From contig NZ_JAVLBQ010000013.1 of assembly GCF_031581265.1 (NCBI RefSeq), positions 1 to 64,000 on the forward strand: a DNA stretch of 64,000 nucleotides, in the 5' to 3' direction. Within the stretch, counting starts at the first letter, position 1. Each line of letters starts with the position of its first letter. Under the pieces are notes generated by a model, which saw only the letters and a list, made by a program, of their open reading frames with translations, was not told where the DNA came from and did no database searches. Source of the DNA: Gracilimonas sp031581265. Its GTDB lineage: Bacteria; Bacteroidota; Rhodothermia; Balneolales; Balneolaceae. This document shows positions 44,103 to 53,221 of this stretch, one piece after another. Position numbers and translations under genes: made by a program.

Positions 44103-45032
44103 TCAATACCCTCTCTCCCGATCCACCTCATACAACAAATCCATTCCCGACATGGCTCGTTTGTAATTTTCCACTAAAACTTTAGCGGCTTCCCTGGCTG
44201 GAGTGATAGCCGCAATATGTGGGGTTACCATAATCTGCTTGCGGTTCCAGAATGAATGATTATTAGGGAGTGGTTCTTCTTCAAATACATCGAGGCAGGC
44301 ACCTTCAAGGTAGTCCATATCGAAAGCGTAGATCAGGTCCTCCTCTACCAGGTGATCGCCACGTCCCACGTTAATCAAATAGCCCGGCTGTTTTAATTTT
44401 TTGAAGAGATCGAGATCGAGGATACCTTCGGTTTCATCGGTAAGGGGCAGGAGGTTTACCAGGATCTTAGTTTCTGAAAGGAAATCGTTTAACTCATTAT
44501 TTCCGGCATAAGAGGTAACCCCTTCAATATCTTTCTTAGAGCGGCTCCAGCCCGAAACAGCATATCCTTGTTGTGCCAATAATGTTGCAACATTAGTACC
44601 CATTTCACCCATGCCCATGATGCCAACAGGGGAGTATTTGATGGGAATCGTGCTTTTCTGTTCCCACACTCCTTTCTTTTTGTTCTCGTAATAATCCCAG
44701 ATGTGAAGGCGGTAGTTAACGACTGAATTGAGTACATACTCAGCCATTTGATCTTGAAGGGCATCAGTTATAAGCCGGCAAATGGGGATGTCGTCCGAAA
44801 GGCTTTCATCATCCAATAAGTGATTTACCCCTGCTCCCAGTGAGGAGACCGCTCGTAAGTTAGGATAATTCCCCAATACTTTTTCAGGATGATTCCAGCA
44901 GACAGCAAAATGGACTCGTTCTTTATTTTCTACCCGGGGCCAAATCTCAACATCCAGGTTGGGGTCTTTAACGAGCAGAGCTTTTTCAAGAGAACTGAAA
45001 TCACGGTTTTTTGCAATAAGTAAAAGTGACAT
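44103..45032 (-). CDS. D-2-hydroxyacid dehydrogenase, GhrA-like
   Basis: A 309-residue NAD(P)-dependent oxidoreductase resembling glyoxylate/hydroxypyruvate reductase A. The dinucleotide-binding motif is GIMGMGEMGTNVATLL. The catalytic triad is carried by NVGRGDHLV (Arg), CLDVFEEEPLP (Glu) and VTPHIAAITP (His). The N-terminal substrate domain includes RAVSSLGAGVNHLL, typical of the GhrA subgroup. It probably reduces glyoxylate or hydroxypyruvate in the cytoplasm; other 2-oxo acids are possible. It is a single gene on the minus strand, 76 bp upstream of the Nudix gene's stop. Confidence 0.9.
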   Translation of the reverse strand: MSLLLIAKNRDFSSLEKALLVKDPNLDVEIWPRVENKERVHFAVCWNHPEKVLGNYPNLRAVSSLGAGVNHLLDDESLSDDIPICRLITDALQDQMAEYVLNSVVNYRLHIWDYYENKKKGVWEQKSTIPIKYSPVGIMGMGEMGTNVATLLAQQGYAVSGWSRSKKDIEGVTSYAGNNELNDFLSETKILVNLLPLTDETEGILDLDLFKKLKQPGYLINVGRGDHLVEEDLIYAFDMDYLEGACLDVFEEEPLPNNHSFWNRKQIMVTPHIAAITPAREAAKVLVENYKRAMSGMDLLYEVDRERGY

Positions 45033-45108
45033 ATACAGAGTTAAATTAAAATCAAAGGAAGATAAGAATTAGAAATCTTAAGGCAGAATAATTAACCGTT
45101 AAATAAGG

Positions 45109-45747
45109 TTATTGATTTTTAAAAAACGGCCGGCTGATTTCAACAAATTCACTCATCATCATAGCTGTAGCTCCCCAAAGCGGAACGTGATGTATTTTCC
45201 AGAATGGGACATGATATGGTACGTCCCGTAATGACCATTTCTCAGTAACAAGTTTATCTTTATGTATGAAATCTTTGAGAGGTACGGTAATAATTTCGTC
45301 CACCTCATTTGGATTGGGCGTGAATTCTTGTTTGTGGTGGATAAACGCAATTACGGGTGTGACCATATTATCAGAATGCCCCACATATAGGGGAGTTAGT
45401 CGTCCAATAATTTCTGCCTTTTCAGGATTTAACCCGATTTCTTCCTGGGCCTCACGTAGTGCAGTCTCCTCAATAGTTTCATCGCCTTCTTTTCCTCCAC
45501 CCGGGAAACTCAACTGTCCGCCATGATTTATTGATTGAGTTCGAAGAGTAAATAAAACTTGCAGCTCATCTTTCCAGGTAATAATGGGAACAAGCACACT
45601 GCTATTTCTGAAATCATCATTGGCCGGCTCATAATTTTTGGGATTGTTCTTGCCGTTTACGGGGGTAGGAGCCATCTTGCGTTGGGCTTCTCTTCCCGGC
45701 AGTGTATTGTTTAGCTGAGATTGTATGTGCGATTTGAATGAAGACAT
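45109..45747 (-). CDS. Nudix hydrolase, CoA pyrophosphatase-like
   Basis: About 212 residues from the ATG at 45747 (MSSFKSHIQSQLN); two upstream in-frame ATGs exist and the true start is uncertain. The Nudix box is complete: GGGKEGDETIEETALREAQEE followed by IGL. The flanking LLFTLRTQSINHGGQLSFPGG is the LLTKRS..LRxHxGQVxFPGG-type signature of NudL/CoaPPases, which split CoA or acyl-CoA into 4'-phosphopantetheine and 3',5'-ADP. It is divergent from the adenosine kinase gene. Confidence 0.87.
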   Translation of the reverse strand: MSSFKSHIQSQLNNTLPGREAQRKMAPTPVNGKNNPKNYEPANDDFRNSSVLVPIITWKDELQVLFTLRTQSINHGGQLSFPGGGKEGDETIEETALREAQEEIGLNPEKAEIIGRLTPLYVGHSDNMVTPVIAFIHHKQEFTPNPNEVDEIITVPLKDFIHKDKLVTEKWSLRDVPYHVPFWKIHHVPLWGATAMMMSEFVEISRPFFKNQ

Positions 45748-45874
45748 ATCTTTTATTTGAGTAGCAAACATAAAACAGGCACCAAGCATTTCAAAGTATT
45801 TTTAAAGCTGAACTCATGTCCTTACTTTTGAGGGTTCAGAAAACCACTAATAATAAAAGTATTCCCATTCTTTA

Positions 45875-46870
45875 ATGAGTCAAAAATATAACGTTTATGG
45901 CATTGGAAATGCCTTGGTAGATTTAGAATTTAAAATTTCCGATGAGTTTCTTGAAAAACATAATGTCAAGAAAGGGTTAATGACTCTTGTTGATGAAAAC
46001 ACTCAGTATCGATTGATTAAGGCTATTGATCACAATGACGCTGAAAAAAAATCAGGGGGTTCTGCTGCTAATACGGTTATCGCGGTAAATCAATTTGGTG
46101 GAAAGTCATTTTACTCTTGCAAAGTAGCAGATGATGAATTTGGAGACTTCTATTTAAAGGATATGGAAGATGCCGGTATCCCAACAAACTTCAATCGGCA
46201 GGATAGAGAAGATGGCATTACCGGAAAATGTTTGGTAATGATTACCGATGATGCCGACCGGACCATGAATACATATCTGGGAATTTCCTCCGGACTTTCT
46301 ACCAATGAAGTAGATGAACGAGCTATAAAAGATTCTGAATATGTGTACCTGGAAGGGTACTTAGTAGCAGCTCAAAAGGGCCTTGATGCTATGAAATACA
46401 CCAAGAAAGTGGCAGAGGAGAATGGAATTAAAACAGCTGTAACGTTATCCGACCCTTCTATTGTACAAGCATTTAAAGGGGCTTTTAGAGAAGTTATAGG
46501 GGCGTCAGTAGACCTTTTGTTTTGCAACGAACAGGAAGCAAAGGCATTTACAGAGAAGGATAATTTACTTGAGGCAAGAGAAGCCCTGAAGCAAGAAGCT
46601 AAGAGGTTTGTAATTACCCAGGGAAGGAACGGGGCTATGATTTTTGATGGAGATACGTTTATAGATATTGAACCTTATGAGGTGAAAGCAGTGGATACCA
46701 ATGGTGCAGGTGATATGTTTGCAGGTGCTTTTTTATATGGCATTACCAATGGATTGGGTTTTGCCAATTCCGGGAAACTGGCAAGTTTAGCCGGGTCTAA
46801 AATAGTTTCTCAATATGGGCCAAGGTTAAAATGGCATGAAGCCCAGGAACTGCTTCACGAATTGAAATAG
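45875..46870 (+). CDS. PfkB-family sugar/nucleoside kinase, adenosine kinase-like
   Basis: A 331-residue ribokinase-fold enzyme. The N-terminal GGSAANTVIAVNQFGGKSFYSCKV is the first PfkB signature, and VDTNGAGDMFAGAFLYG contains the catalytic Asp and anion hole of the second. The N-terminal YGIGNALVDLEFKISDEFL resembles bacterial adenosine kinase-type proteins. It probably phosphorylates adenosine or a related nucleoside in salvage. It heads a tight plus-strand run with a SemiSWEET gene and rdgB; 24 bp separates it from the next gene. Confidence 0.88.
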   Translation: MSQKYNVYGIGNALVDLEFKISDEFLEKHNVKKGLMTLVDENTQYRLIKAIDHNDAEKKSGGSAANTVIAVNQFGGKSFYSCKVADDEFGDFYLKDMEDAGIPTNFNRQDREDGITGKCLVMITDDADRTMNTYLGISSGLSTNEVDERAIKDSEYVYLEGYLVAAQKGLDAMKYTKKVAEENGIKTAVTLSDPSIVQAFKGAFREVIGASVDLLFCNEQEAKAFTEKDNLLEAREALKQEAKRFVITQGRNGAMIFDGDTFIDIEPYEVKAVDTNGAGDMFAGAFLYGITNGLGFANSGKLASLAGSKIVSQYGPRLKWHEAQELLHELK

Positions 46871-46894
46871 AAATAGGCATTAGTAGGATACATT

Positions 46895-47155
46895 ATGGTA
46901 GGAATTGAATTTTTAGGATGGGCCGGTTTTGGCATTTTAGTAGCTGCCTGGATTCCACAAACATGGGAAACTATTAAAGCGGGAAATACACAAATGAATA
47001 TCGCATTTATCATTATGTACTTTTCGTCCAGCTTGATGTTAACTATTTATTCTGTACTCATTGATGATACCGTTTTCACCGCTCTCAATGCATTGCTTAC
47101 ACTTGGCAGTGGTATTAATTTATTCTACAAACTTTTCCCAAGAACAAAATCATGA
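46895..47155 (+). CDS. SemiSWEET-like PQ-loop transporter
   Basis: An 86-residue protein with three hydrophobic helices, one triple-helix bundle as in bacterial SemiSWEETs, which dimerise to form a sugar uniporter. The PQ motif AWIPQTWETIK lies at the end of TM1, and the MYFSSSLMLTIYSVL and NALLTLGSGINLFYKLF helices follow. Substrate is unknown. Its 3' end overlaps the rdgB start by 4 bp (ATGA), so the two are translationally coupled. Confidence 0.85.
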   Translation: MVGIEFLGWAGFGILVAAWIPQTWETIKAGNTQMNIAFIIMYFSSSLMLTIYSVLIDDTVFTALNALLTLGSGINLFYKLFPRTKS

Positions 47156-47733
47156 ACATTGATCGACTGGTATTGGCTTCCCGAAATGTTCATAAAATCG
47201 AGGAGATGAAACAGATTTTAGAGCCACTTGGGATAGAGGTGCTTTCAACACAAGATTTTCCGGAGCTGGAAGAAGTTGAAGAGGACCAGCCTACGCTGGA
47301 AGGTAATGCTTTGAAAAAGGCAAAATACGTAGCAGGGGAAACCAATCTGCCGGCATTATCTGATGATACCGGTTTAGAAGTGGAAGTCCTTGGAGGGCGG
47401 CCGGGCGTTTATTCTGCACGATATGCCGGTGAAAAAGCATCCTACCAAGATAATGTGGATAAACTGCTTGATGAATTAAAAAATGAAGCAAAAAGAAGTG
47501 CCCAATTTAGGACAGTTGTCGCTTTTTTTATTGAAGGAAAAGAGTTTACTTTTGAAGGAGTTTGTAAAGGTCGGATTATTAAAAAACAAAAGGGCAACAA
47601 AGGATTTGGCTACGATCCTGTTTTTAAGCCAACAGGATTTGATAAGACTTTTGCTGAACTGGCTAGTGCTGTTAAAAATGAAATTTCACACCGCGGTAAA
47701 GCCATTAAAAAGTTTACAGAATTTATTAGTTAA
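47152..47733 (+). CDS. rdgB: XTP/dITP diphosphatase (RdgB/HAM1)
   Basis: A 193-residue house-cleaning pyrophosphatase that removes deaminated purine nucleotides. Motifs: LASRNVHKIEEMKQIL (phosphate-binding SxNxxK), ALSDDTGLEVEVLGGRPGVYSARYAG (catalytic Asp), GFGYDPVF and SHRGKA. Length is normal. Its start overlaps the SemiSWEET stop. Together with adenosine kinase upstream this is a small nucleotide-metabolism group. Confidence 0.95.
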   Translation: MNIDRLVLASRNVHKIEEMKQILEPLGIEVLSTQDFPELEEVEEDQPTLEGNALKKAKYVAGETNLPALSDDTGLEVEVLGGRPGVYSARYAGEKASYQDNVDKLLDELKNEAKRSAQFRTVVAFFIEGKEFTFEGVCKGRIIKKQKGNKGFGYDPVFKPTGFDKTFAELASAVKNEISHRGKAIKKFTEFIS

Positions 47734-47783
47734 CATTCGTATATAAATCGAAAAATAAATAGAACCTGTAATCCAGTAACCAA

Positions 47784-48746
47784 ATGTACAGCAGAAAAGA
47801 TTTTTTGAAAACATCGATTGCAGGTTTGGTGCCTGTCAGCTTTTCCGGGATTCTAAAGCCAAAAAAATTCACAGGAACAAAACCGGTCGTAATATCCACG
47901 TGGAAAACTGCAAAAAATGCAAATAAAGCAGCCTGGTCGGTTTTATCAAAAGGAGGGTACGCCCTCGATGCTGTAGAAAAGGGAGTAAAAGTGGAAGAAG
48001 CAAATCCCAAGAACTCCACTGTTGGTTATGGTGGACGTCCGGATCGCGATGGTAATGTCACCCTGGATGCTTGCGTAATGGATGAGAAAGGAGACTGTGG
48101 TTCGGTCATGTACCTGGAAAATATGATGCATCCTGTTTCGGTAGCAAGAAAGGTCATGACGGATACACCTCATTCTATTTTAGTAGGAGCCGGGGCGAAG
48201 AAATTTGCACTGGAAAGCGGATTTAAAGAAGAAGATTTACTTACAGAGGAATCCAAAAAAGCCTGGAAAAAGTGGTTGGAGAAAGAGGATTATAACCCGG
48301 AAATAAATGTCGAAAACCACGATACCATTGGCATGTTGGCTTTGGATGAAAAGGGCAGAATTTCAGGCGCATGTACTACCAGTGGAGCGGCCTGGAAAAT
48401 GAACGGTCGGGTTGGAGATTCCCCCATCATTGGCTCAGGGTTGTTCATCGATCCTAAAATAGGTGGAGCAGTGGCTACCGGATTGGGAGAAGAAGTCATA
48501 AAAACAGCCGGCAGTCACTTAGTAGTGGAGATGATGCGAGCCGGACATTCACCTGAGGAAGCCTGTAAGATAGCCGTTGAACGAATCATAGAGCGAAATC
48601 CGGATAATAAAAAAGGTATTCAGGTGGCATATATCGCACTTAATGTTGATGGTGCTTTTGGGGGATATAGCATTCAGGATGGTTTTGATGCTGTGGTGAC
48701 AAACACCGATGGGCAGCGTGTTCAACCCATGAATTTCTTAGTGTAA
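47784..48746 (+). CDS. N4-(beta-N-acetylglucosaminyl)-L-asparaginase / isoaspartyl peptidase family
   Basis: A 320-residue Ntn-hydrolase precursor. The autocleavage site is NHDTIGMLAL; the Thr after Asp becomes the N-terminal nucleophile after processing into alpha and beta chains. GRVGDSPIIGSGLFIDPKIGG and ATGLGEEVI are further signatures of the glycosylasparaginase branch. The N-terminus, MYSRKDFLKTSIAGLVPVSF, resembles a twin-arginine-like signal (SRKDFLK) with one Arg replaced by Lys, so export is plausible. Its stop overlaps the start of the symporter gene (TAATG), suggesting release of amino acid or glycan products coupled to uptake. Confidence 0.9.
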   Translation: MYSRKDFLKTSIAGLVPVSFSGILKPKKFTGTKPVVISTWKTAKNANKAAWSVLSKGGYALDAVEKGVKVEEANPKNSTVGYGGRPDRDGNVTLDACVMDEKGDCGSVMYLENMMHPVSVARKVMTDTPHSILVGAGAKKFALESGFKEEDLLTEESKKAWKKWLEKEDYNPEINVENHDTIGMLALDEKGRISGACTTSGAAWKMNGRVGDSPIIGSGLFIDPKIGGAVATGLGEEVIKTAGSHLVVEMMRAGHSPEEACKIAVERIIERNPDNKKGIQVAYIALNVDGAFGGYSIQDGFDAVVTNTDGQRVQPMNFLV

Positions 48747-50257
48747 TGGAGTTTTCCATAATAGACTACTTCGTAATCATCATATACCTGGTCGGGGTAG
48801 CTTATTTGGGACTCAAATCATCCGGTAAGCAAACGTCCAATAAGGACTATTTTTTGGGCGGAGATGGAATTCCCTGGTGGGCAGTTCTTTTTTCTATTGT
48901 TGCTACTGAAACAAGCACACTCACATTCATTAGTATTCCTGCCGTGGCCTATGGAGGTAATCTTACTTTTTTGCAGATTACAGTAGGGTATGTAATAGGA
49001 AGGATTTTGGTCGCATTCTTTTTTCTTCCTAAATATTATGAAGGGGAGCTTTTTACAGCCTATACATTCCTGGAACGACGTTTTGGGGCTGCTATGAGAA
49101 ATGCGGCAAGTTCTACCTTTATGATTACCCGCTTGTTAGCAGATGGAGTACGGCTTTTTGCAACGGCTATTCCACTGGCTATAATATTGAGGATTGGAGG
49201 GGCTTTCTCAGGTTGGGGAGACCTGGAATTATACATTCTGTCAATTTCTGTTATTACGGTGATTACGTTGATTTATACATTTTTTGGAGGCATCAAAGCA
49301 GTGGTATGGATGGATTTTGTGCAGATGATCGTATATATAGGTGGGGCTTTTATTGCTATTGGAGTCTTGTTTGGGAATATGCCTGCGGGATTTGAATTGT
49401 CAGCTGAGAAAATAAAAATGGTTAATCTTGGGTTCGATATGAGCTTTAGGGAGTTTATTGCTGAACCGTACACCATAGTCACGGCTATTGTTGGAGGAGC
49501 GGTATTTTCATTAGCCTCACATGGTACGGATCAATTATTGGTACAACGGGTGTTAGCAACAAGAAGTTTGAAATCAGGACAGAAAGCAATGATTTGGAGT
49601 GGAATTGTGGCAATGCTTCAATTTGCATTATTTTTAGGAATCGGGTTATTACTGTTTATGTTTTATGAGGGAATGTCGGCTGCAGAGATGGGGCTTGCCA
49701 CAACCGATGAAATTTTTGCCAAGTTTATTGTAGAAGAACTTCCGGTGGGTGTATCAGGATTAATTGTAGCAGCCTTATTTGCTGCGGCAATGAGCAGTCT
49801 CAGCTCTTCCCTGAATTCTTTGGCATCTTCAACGACTTATGATTTGTATAAACCCTATTTCGGGAAAGAGAATACAGAAGCTGAAGACCTGTCCATGTCC
49901 AGAAAAATTACTATGGGGTGGGGAGTTATTTTAACGGTATCAGCAATTTTCTTTGCCGTGCTTCAATTGCAAGGTGGTGAACGTCCGGCTATAGTAGAGT
50001 TAGGCTTAGGAATAGCATCTTATACCTATGGCGGACTATTAGGAGCATTTTTGTTGGGAATGTTTTTCGATAAGCCAGACAAAACTGATGCAATAATTGG
50101 GTTTTTCTGCGGGTTGATTGCTTTGCTATTTATGGTTCAAGGTCCTGTTCAAAATATATTACCCGGCGATGGATTGGCTATTGCATGGCCCCTTTATACA
50201 TTGGTTGGATCACTTATCGTGGTGCTAACCGGTTTGGCTTCTTCTTTTATCCGGTAA
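48746..50257 (+). CDS. Sodium:solute symporter (SSS/SLC5 family)
   Basis: A 503-residue inner-membrane symporter with about 13 helices. The family motif FGGIKAVVWMDFVQMIVYIGG is present, the N-terminal half has YFLGGDGIPWWAVLFSIVATETSTLTFI, and SSLSSSLNSLASSTTYDLYKPYF contains the Na2-site region. The substrate (sugar, amino sugar, amino acid or sialate-like) is not clear. The 1-bp overlap with the asparaginase gene indicates translational coupling, so the pair may process and import a glycopeptide-derived compound. Confidence 0.92.
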   Translation: MEFSIIDYFVIIIYLVGVAYLGLKSSGKQTSNKDYFLGGDGIPWWAVLFSIVATETSTLTFISIPAVAYGGNLTFLQITVGYVIGRILVAFFFLPKYYEGELFTAYTFLERRFGAAMRNAASSTFMITRLLADGVRLFATAIPLAIILRIGGAFSGWGDLELYILSISVITVITLIYTFFGGIKAVVWMDFVQMIVYIGGAFIAIGVLFGNMPAGFELSAEKIKMVNLGFDMSFREFIAEPYTIVTAIVGGAVFSLASHGTDQLLVQRVLATRSLKSGQKAMIWSGIVAMLQFALFLGIGLLLFMFYEGMSAAEMGLATTDEIFAKFIVEELPVGVSGLIVAALFAAAMSSLSSSLNSLASSTTYDLYKPYFGKENTEAEDLSMSRKITMGWGVILTVSAIFFAVLQLQGGERPAIVELGLGIASYTYGGLLGAFLLGMFFDKPDKTDAIIGFFCGLIALLFMVQGPVQNILPGDGLAIAWPLYTLVGSLIVVLTGLASSFIR

Positions 50258-50350
50258 TCTTCCTATCCGAAAGCGTAATCATTCGCTGAGTTGTAATACT
50301 TATAAATGGGAAATTCGATAAGATTCTGATCAGAGAATTATCTAACATCT

Positions 50351-50556
50351 ACAACTCTGAGCGCATTAAAAGTTTCAATTAGTTTCGATGTGTAACGAGA
50401 TCCCGAGCTCGGGACATAAGAACAACAACATCGTTAGTATTTGAGGGTTTGAGATCACGTCGGTAGTCGGACACAGTCCTTCGCGTTAAGTAACTATTTT
50501 TTTAAAAATGCATTCTAAGCACTCAGCCTGCCTGCTGGCAAAGGCAGGGATGACAT
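50351..50556. repeat. Dispersed inverted-repeat element, copy 3, with nested insertions
   Basis: Shares with the copies at 20026 and 25119 the ACTCTGAGCGC end, TTTGAGATCACG, CGGTAGTCGGACA and AGTCCTTCGCGT. The right end is split: CTCAG and GGATGACA are separated by a second palindrome (CCTGCCT...AGGCAGG, about 50527-50548). The left part carries another palindrome, TCCCGAGCTCGGGA. It occupies most of the 391-bp gap 50258-50648; nothing else is visible there. Confidence 0.75.
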
Positions 50557-50648
50557 CTTGAAACTTTTATTCGAACTCAGGTATCAAATAAAAACTCAAG
50601 AAGCCTAACTAAGCAAGCAATTCTCGTTGCGATTTCATTTATTGAGTC

Positions 50649-51113
50649 ATGAAAAAACATGAAGAAGTAATACGAAAACTATACTTAGGCCTGCAAAAAC
50701 TGAATGCAGAAAAAATGGCCGCTTGTTATCATGAAGAGGCTACTTTTCGAGATCCTGTATTTGATTTAAAATCCAAGAGAGAAATAGCAGGTATGTGGGC
50801 AATGTTATCTTCACGTGCCAAGAAATTCGAACTTACCTTTGATTCCATTGAAGCAGATGAAAAATCCGGTTCTGCATATGTTGAAGCACAGTATCTTTTT
50901 TCCTCAACAGGACGGATGGTTCACAATAAAATAGAAGCCAATTTTAATTTCAAAGACGGACTCATTATTAAACAAGTGGATTCTTTTGATTTTTGGAGAT
51001 GGAGCAGGTATGCACTTGGTTTGCCGGGGTATCTATTAGGGTGGAGTAGCCTGCTGCAAAATAAAGTCAGAAAAGAGGCTGGGGAAAATTTGGGTATCTT
51101 TTTGGACAGCTAA
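50649..51113 (+). CDS. NTF2-like (SnoaL-type) protein
   Basis: A 154-residue cytoplasmic protein with the NTF2-like cone fold pattern. The helix LYLGLQKLNAEKMAACYHEEATFRDPVFDLK with AACYHEEATFRDPVF is the hallmark of SnoaL-like proteins. GMWAMLSSRA and the later strand-rich half complete the domain. The C-terminal FWRWSRYALGLPGYLLGW is aromatic-rich. Function is unknown; family members include isomerases, hydrolases and non-enzymatic binders. It is monocistronic, with a repeat element upstream. Confidence 0.82.
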   Translation: MKKHEEVIRKLYLGLQKLNAEKMAACYHEEATFRDPVFDLKSKREIAGMWAMLSSRAKKFELTFDSIEADEKSGSAYVEAQYLFSSTGRMVHNKIEANFNFKDGLIIKQVDSFDFWRWSRYALGLPGYLLGWSSLLQNKVRKEAGENLGIFLDS

Positions 51114-51249
51114 CCTGTAGTAACTTAATGTGACTAAATATAAATTCTGAAAAATCTATAATAGTTTAATAACTAAGATTTACACAGAATCTTCATAATA
51201 ATAGACTAAATTAAGTTAATTACGGTACAAATTTAGTAAAGGTTGAGTA

Positions 51250-53145
51250 ATGAAAAGTACATTTCAGAAGTTTGATAAATGGGTTGATGAAATTGAAGAA
51301 TTGCTTTCAGAAAGTCCCCAAAAAAATATTATTCAAGATTTGCTGCAAAAATTTCGGGAAGAAATCAGGAATAAGAAAGAGAATTCAAATTCTACAGATA
51401 ATTTATATAAGCAAATTTTTCACAAAGCACCGATAGGAATACTGCATTACAATTCGGAAGGTGTAATAGATGCCTGCAATGAAAAATTTATTGAGATTCT
51501 CAATACATCAAAAGAAAAGATAAAAGGCCTTCAAATAGAGGATATCAAAAATGAAGGTGTAAAACAGGCAATGGAAAATGCCCTCAAGGGAAAGAAAGGC
51601 AGATATGAGGGAATGTATACGTCTTTTACCTCAGGAAAAACCTTACCCATTCGTGTAGAATTTCACCCCGAGCTAAATGAGGAGGGAGACTGGGTTGGGG
51701 GTATTGGGATGCTGGAAGATATCAGTGAGCGATATGAGGCTAATAAGAAACTTAGAGAGAGTGAAGCCCAATACAGGACTATTTTTGAGCAGAATGATAG
51801 TGTAATGCTGCTCATTGATATTGATGACGGTTCTATTTTTGATGCAAATCCTGCTGCTTTGGATTTTTATGGATGGAATCTGGATGAAATTACAGAATTG
51901 AAGATCGGGGATATCAATACGCTGCCTTCTGAAAGAGTTAAAAAAGAAATGCAAAAGGCTCAAAAAAAGGATAGCGGTGGGTTTCATTTCAAACATCGGT
52001 TAGCCAACGGTACTGTTAAAGATGTGGAACTATACTCAGGAATGATAATTGTAGAAGGCAAGCACTATTTATACTCTATAGTGCACGATATCACAGAGCG
52101 GGTTAAAGCCAAGAAAGAGTTACAAAGATTTAAAATGGGGATTGACAATTCCTCAGATATAGTAGTGATGACAAATATGAATGGGAAAATTGAGTATGTA
52201 AATAATGCTTTTGTTCAAAAATACAAATATAGTCGTGAAGAAGTGATCGGTAAAACGCCGAGAATTTTACAGTCAGGGAAGTATTCACAAGCATTCTATG
52301 AAAAATATTGGAACAATCTATTAAATCGTCGGGTGATGAAGGGAGAGATGATCAATAAAGCCAAAGACGGAGAGTTGGTTTATATAATTTACTCTACTAA
52401 TCCAATTGTTGATCAAGATGGAAATATGAATGGGTTTATTGCCATTCAGCATGATATCACCGAGCAAAAAGAAGCTGAAGAGGAATTAGCAAAATCATTG
52501 AAGGAAAAGGAGGTTCTTTTATCTGAAATTCACCATCGTGTAAAAAATAATCTCGCCATCATTTCAGCTTTACTAGAATTGAATTTATATCAAAGGGGGA
52601 AAGATATTGGCATTGAAGAATTTGTCAGAAGCAGTCAGATGAGAATAAAGGCAATGGCAGAAGTCCATGAAATGCTCTATCAATCAGAAGATTTTTCGCA
52701 TATATCATTTAAAGAATATGTAGAACGCCTTATAAATAAAGAATATTCAATTATTGATGGAGGGAAACGAAAGGTGACTTTTAAAACTAATATTGATGAG
52801 GTTGAACTAAATATTAATCAAGCTATCCCTGTTGGATTGATGATTGATGAATTAATAATGAATGCAATTAAGCATGCTTTTATAGAAAAAGATGAAGGGT
52901 GCATCTATATAAACCTGGATAAAATTGGAGAGCAAATAAAGCTTTCTGTGAAGGACGATGGAATAGGATTTTCGAATGATGTGGATCTTACGGAAACAGA
53001 TACATTGGGTATGACTTTACTAAAAGTTTTAAACCAACAGCTAAAAGGAAATCTTCAATTTGAAAACTCTTCTGCCGGACTGAAATGTACAATAGAATTT
53101 CCCATCAGGGATATAAGCGGGTCATCAAGCAATATGCTATCCTAA
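51250..53145 (+). CDS. Multi-PAS sensor histidine kinase, HisKA_2 type
   Basis: A 631-residue soluble kinase. A short N-terminal helix is followed by three PAS domains (about 50-170, 172-285 and 292-410; each ends in a GGIGMLEDISER, YSIVHDITER or AIQHDITEQ PAC-type motif). The dimerisation/phosphoacceptor region is EIHHRVKNNLAIISALLEL (His429 precedes Arg), the HisKA_2 pattern, with a C-terminal ATPase domain (LIMNAIKHAF, DDGIGF). HisKA_2 kinases often signal through stand-alone receivers. No response regulator lies next to it, and no membrane segment is visible, so it senses an intracellular cue. The next frame starts a few bases after its stop, but the reductase is probably translated from 53222. 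Confidence 0.92.
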   Translation: MKSTFQKFDKWVDEIEELLSESPQKNIIQDLLQKFREEIRNKKENSNSTDNLYKQIFHKAPIGILHYNSEGVIDACNEKFIEILNTSKEKIKGLQIEDIKNEGVKQAMENALKGKKGRYEGMYTSFTSGKTLPIRVEFHPELNEEGDWVGGIGMLEDISERYEANKKLRESEAQYRTIFEQNDSVMLLIDIDDGSIFDANPAALDFYGWNLDEITELKIGDINTLPSERVKKEMQKAQKKDSGGFHFKHRLANGTVKDVELYSGMIIVEGKHYLYSIVHDITERVKAKKELQRFKMGIDNSSDIVVMTNMNGKIEYVNNAFVQKYKYSREEVIGKTPRILQSGKYSQAFYEKYWNNLLNRRVMKGEMINKAKDGELVYIIYSTNPIVDQDGNMNGFIAIQHDITEQKEAEEELAKSLKEKEVLLSEIHHRVKNNLAIISALLELNLYQRGKDIGIEEFVRSSQMRIKAMAEVHEMLYQSEDFSHISFKEYVERLINKEYSIIDGGKRKVTFKTNIDEVELNINQAIPVGLMIDELIMNAIKHAFIEKDEGCIYINLDKIGEQIKLSVKDDGIGFSNDVDLTETDTLGMTLLKVLNQQLKGNLQFENSSAGLKCTIEFPIRDISGSSSNMLS

Positions 53146-53221
53146 AAGATTGAGTCCCCGAAATTTGAATGTTTTAGCCATAGTTTTTGTAATAAGTGTG
53201 AATACAAAAAAGGATAAAATT

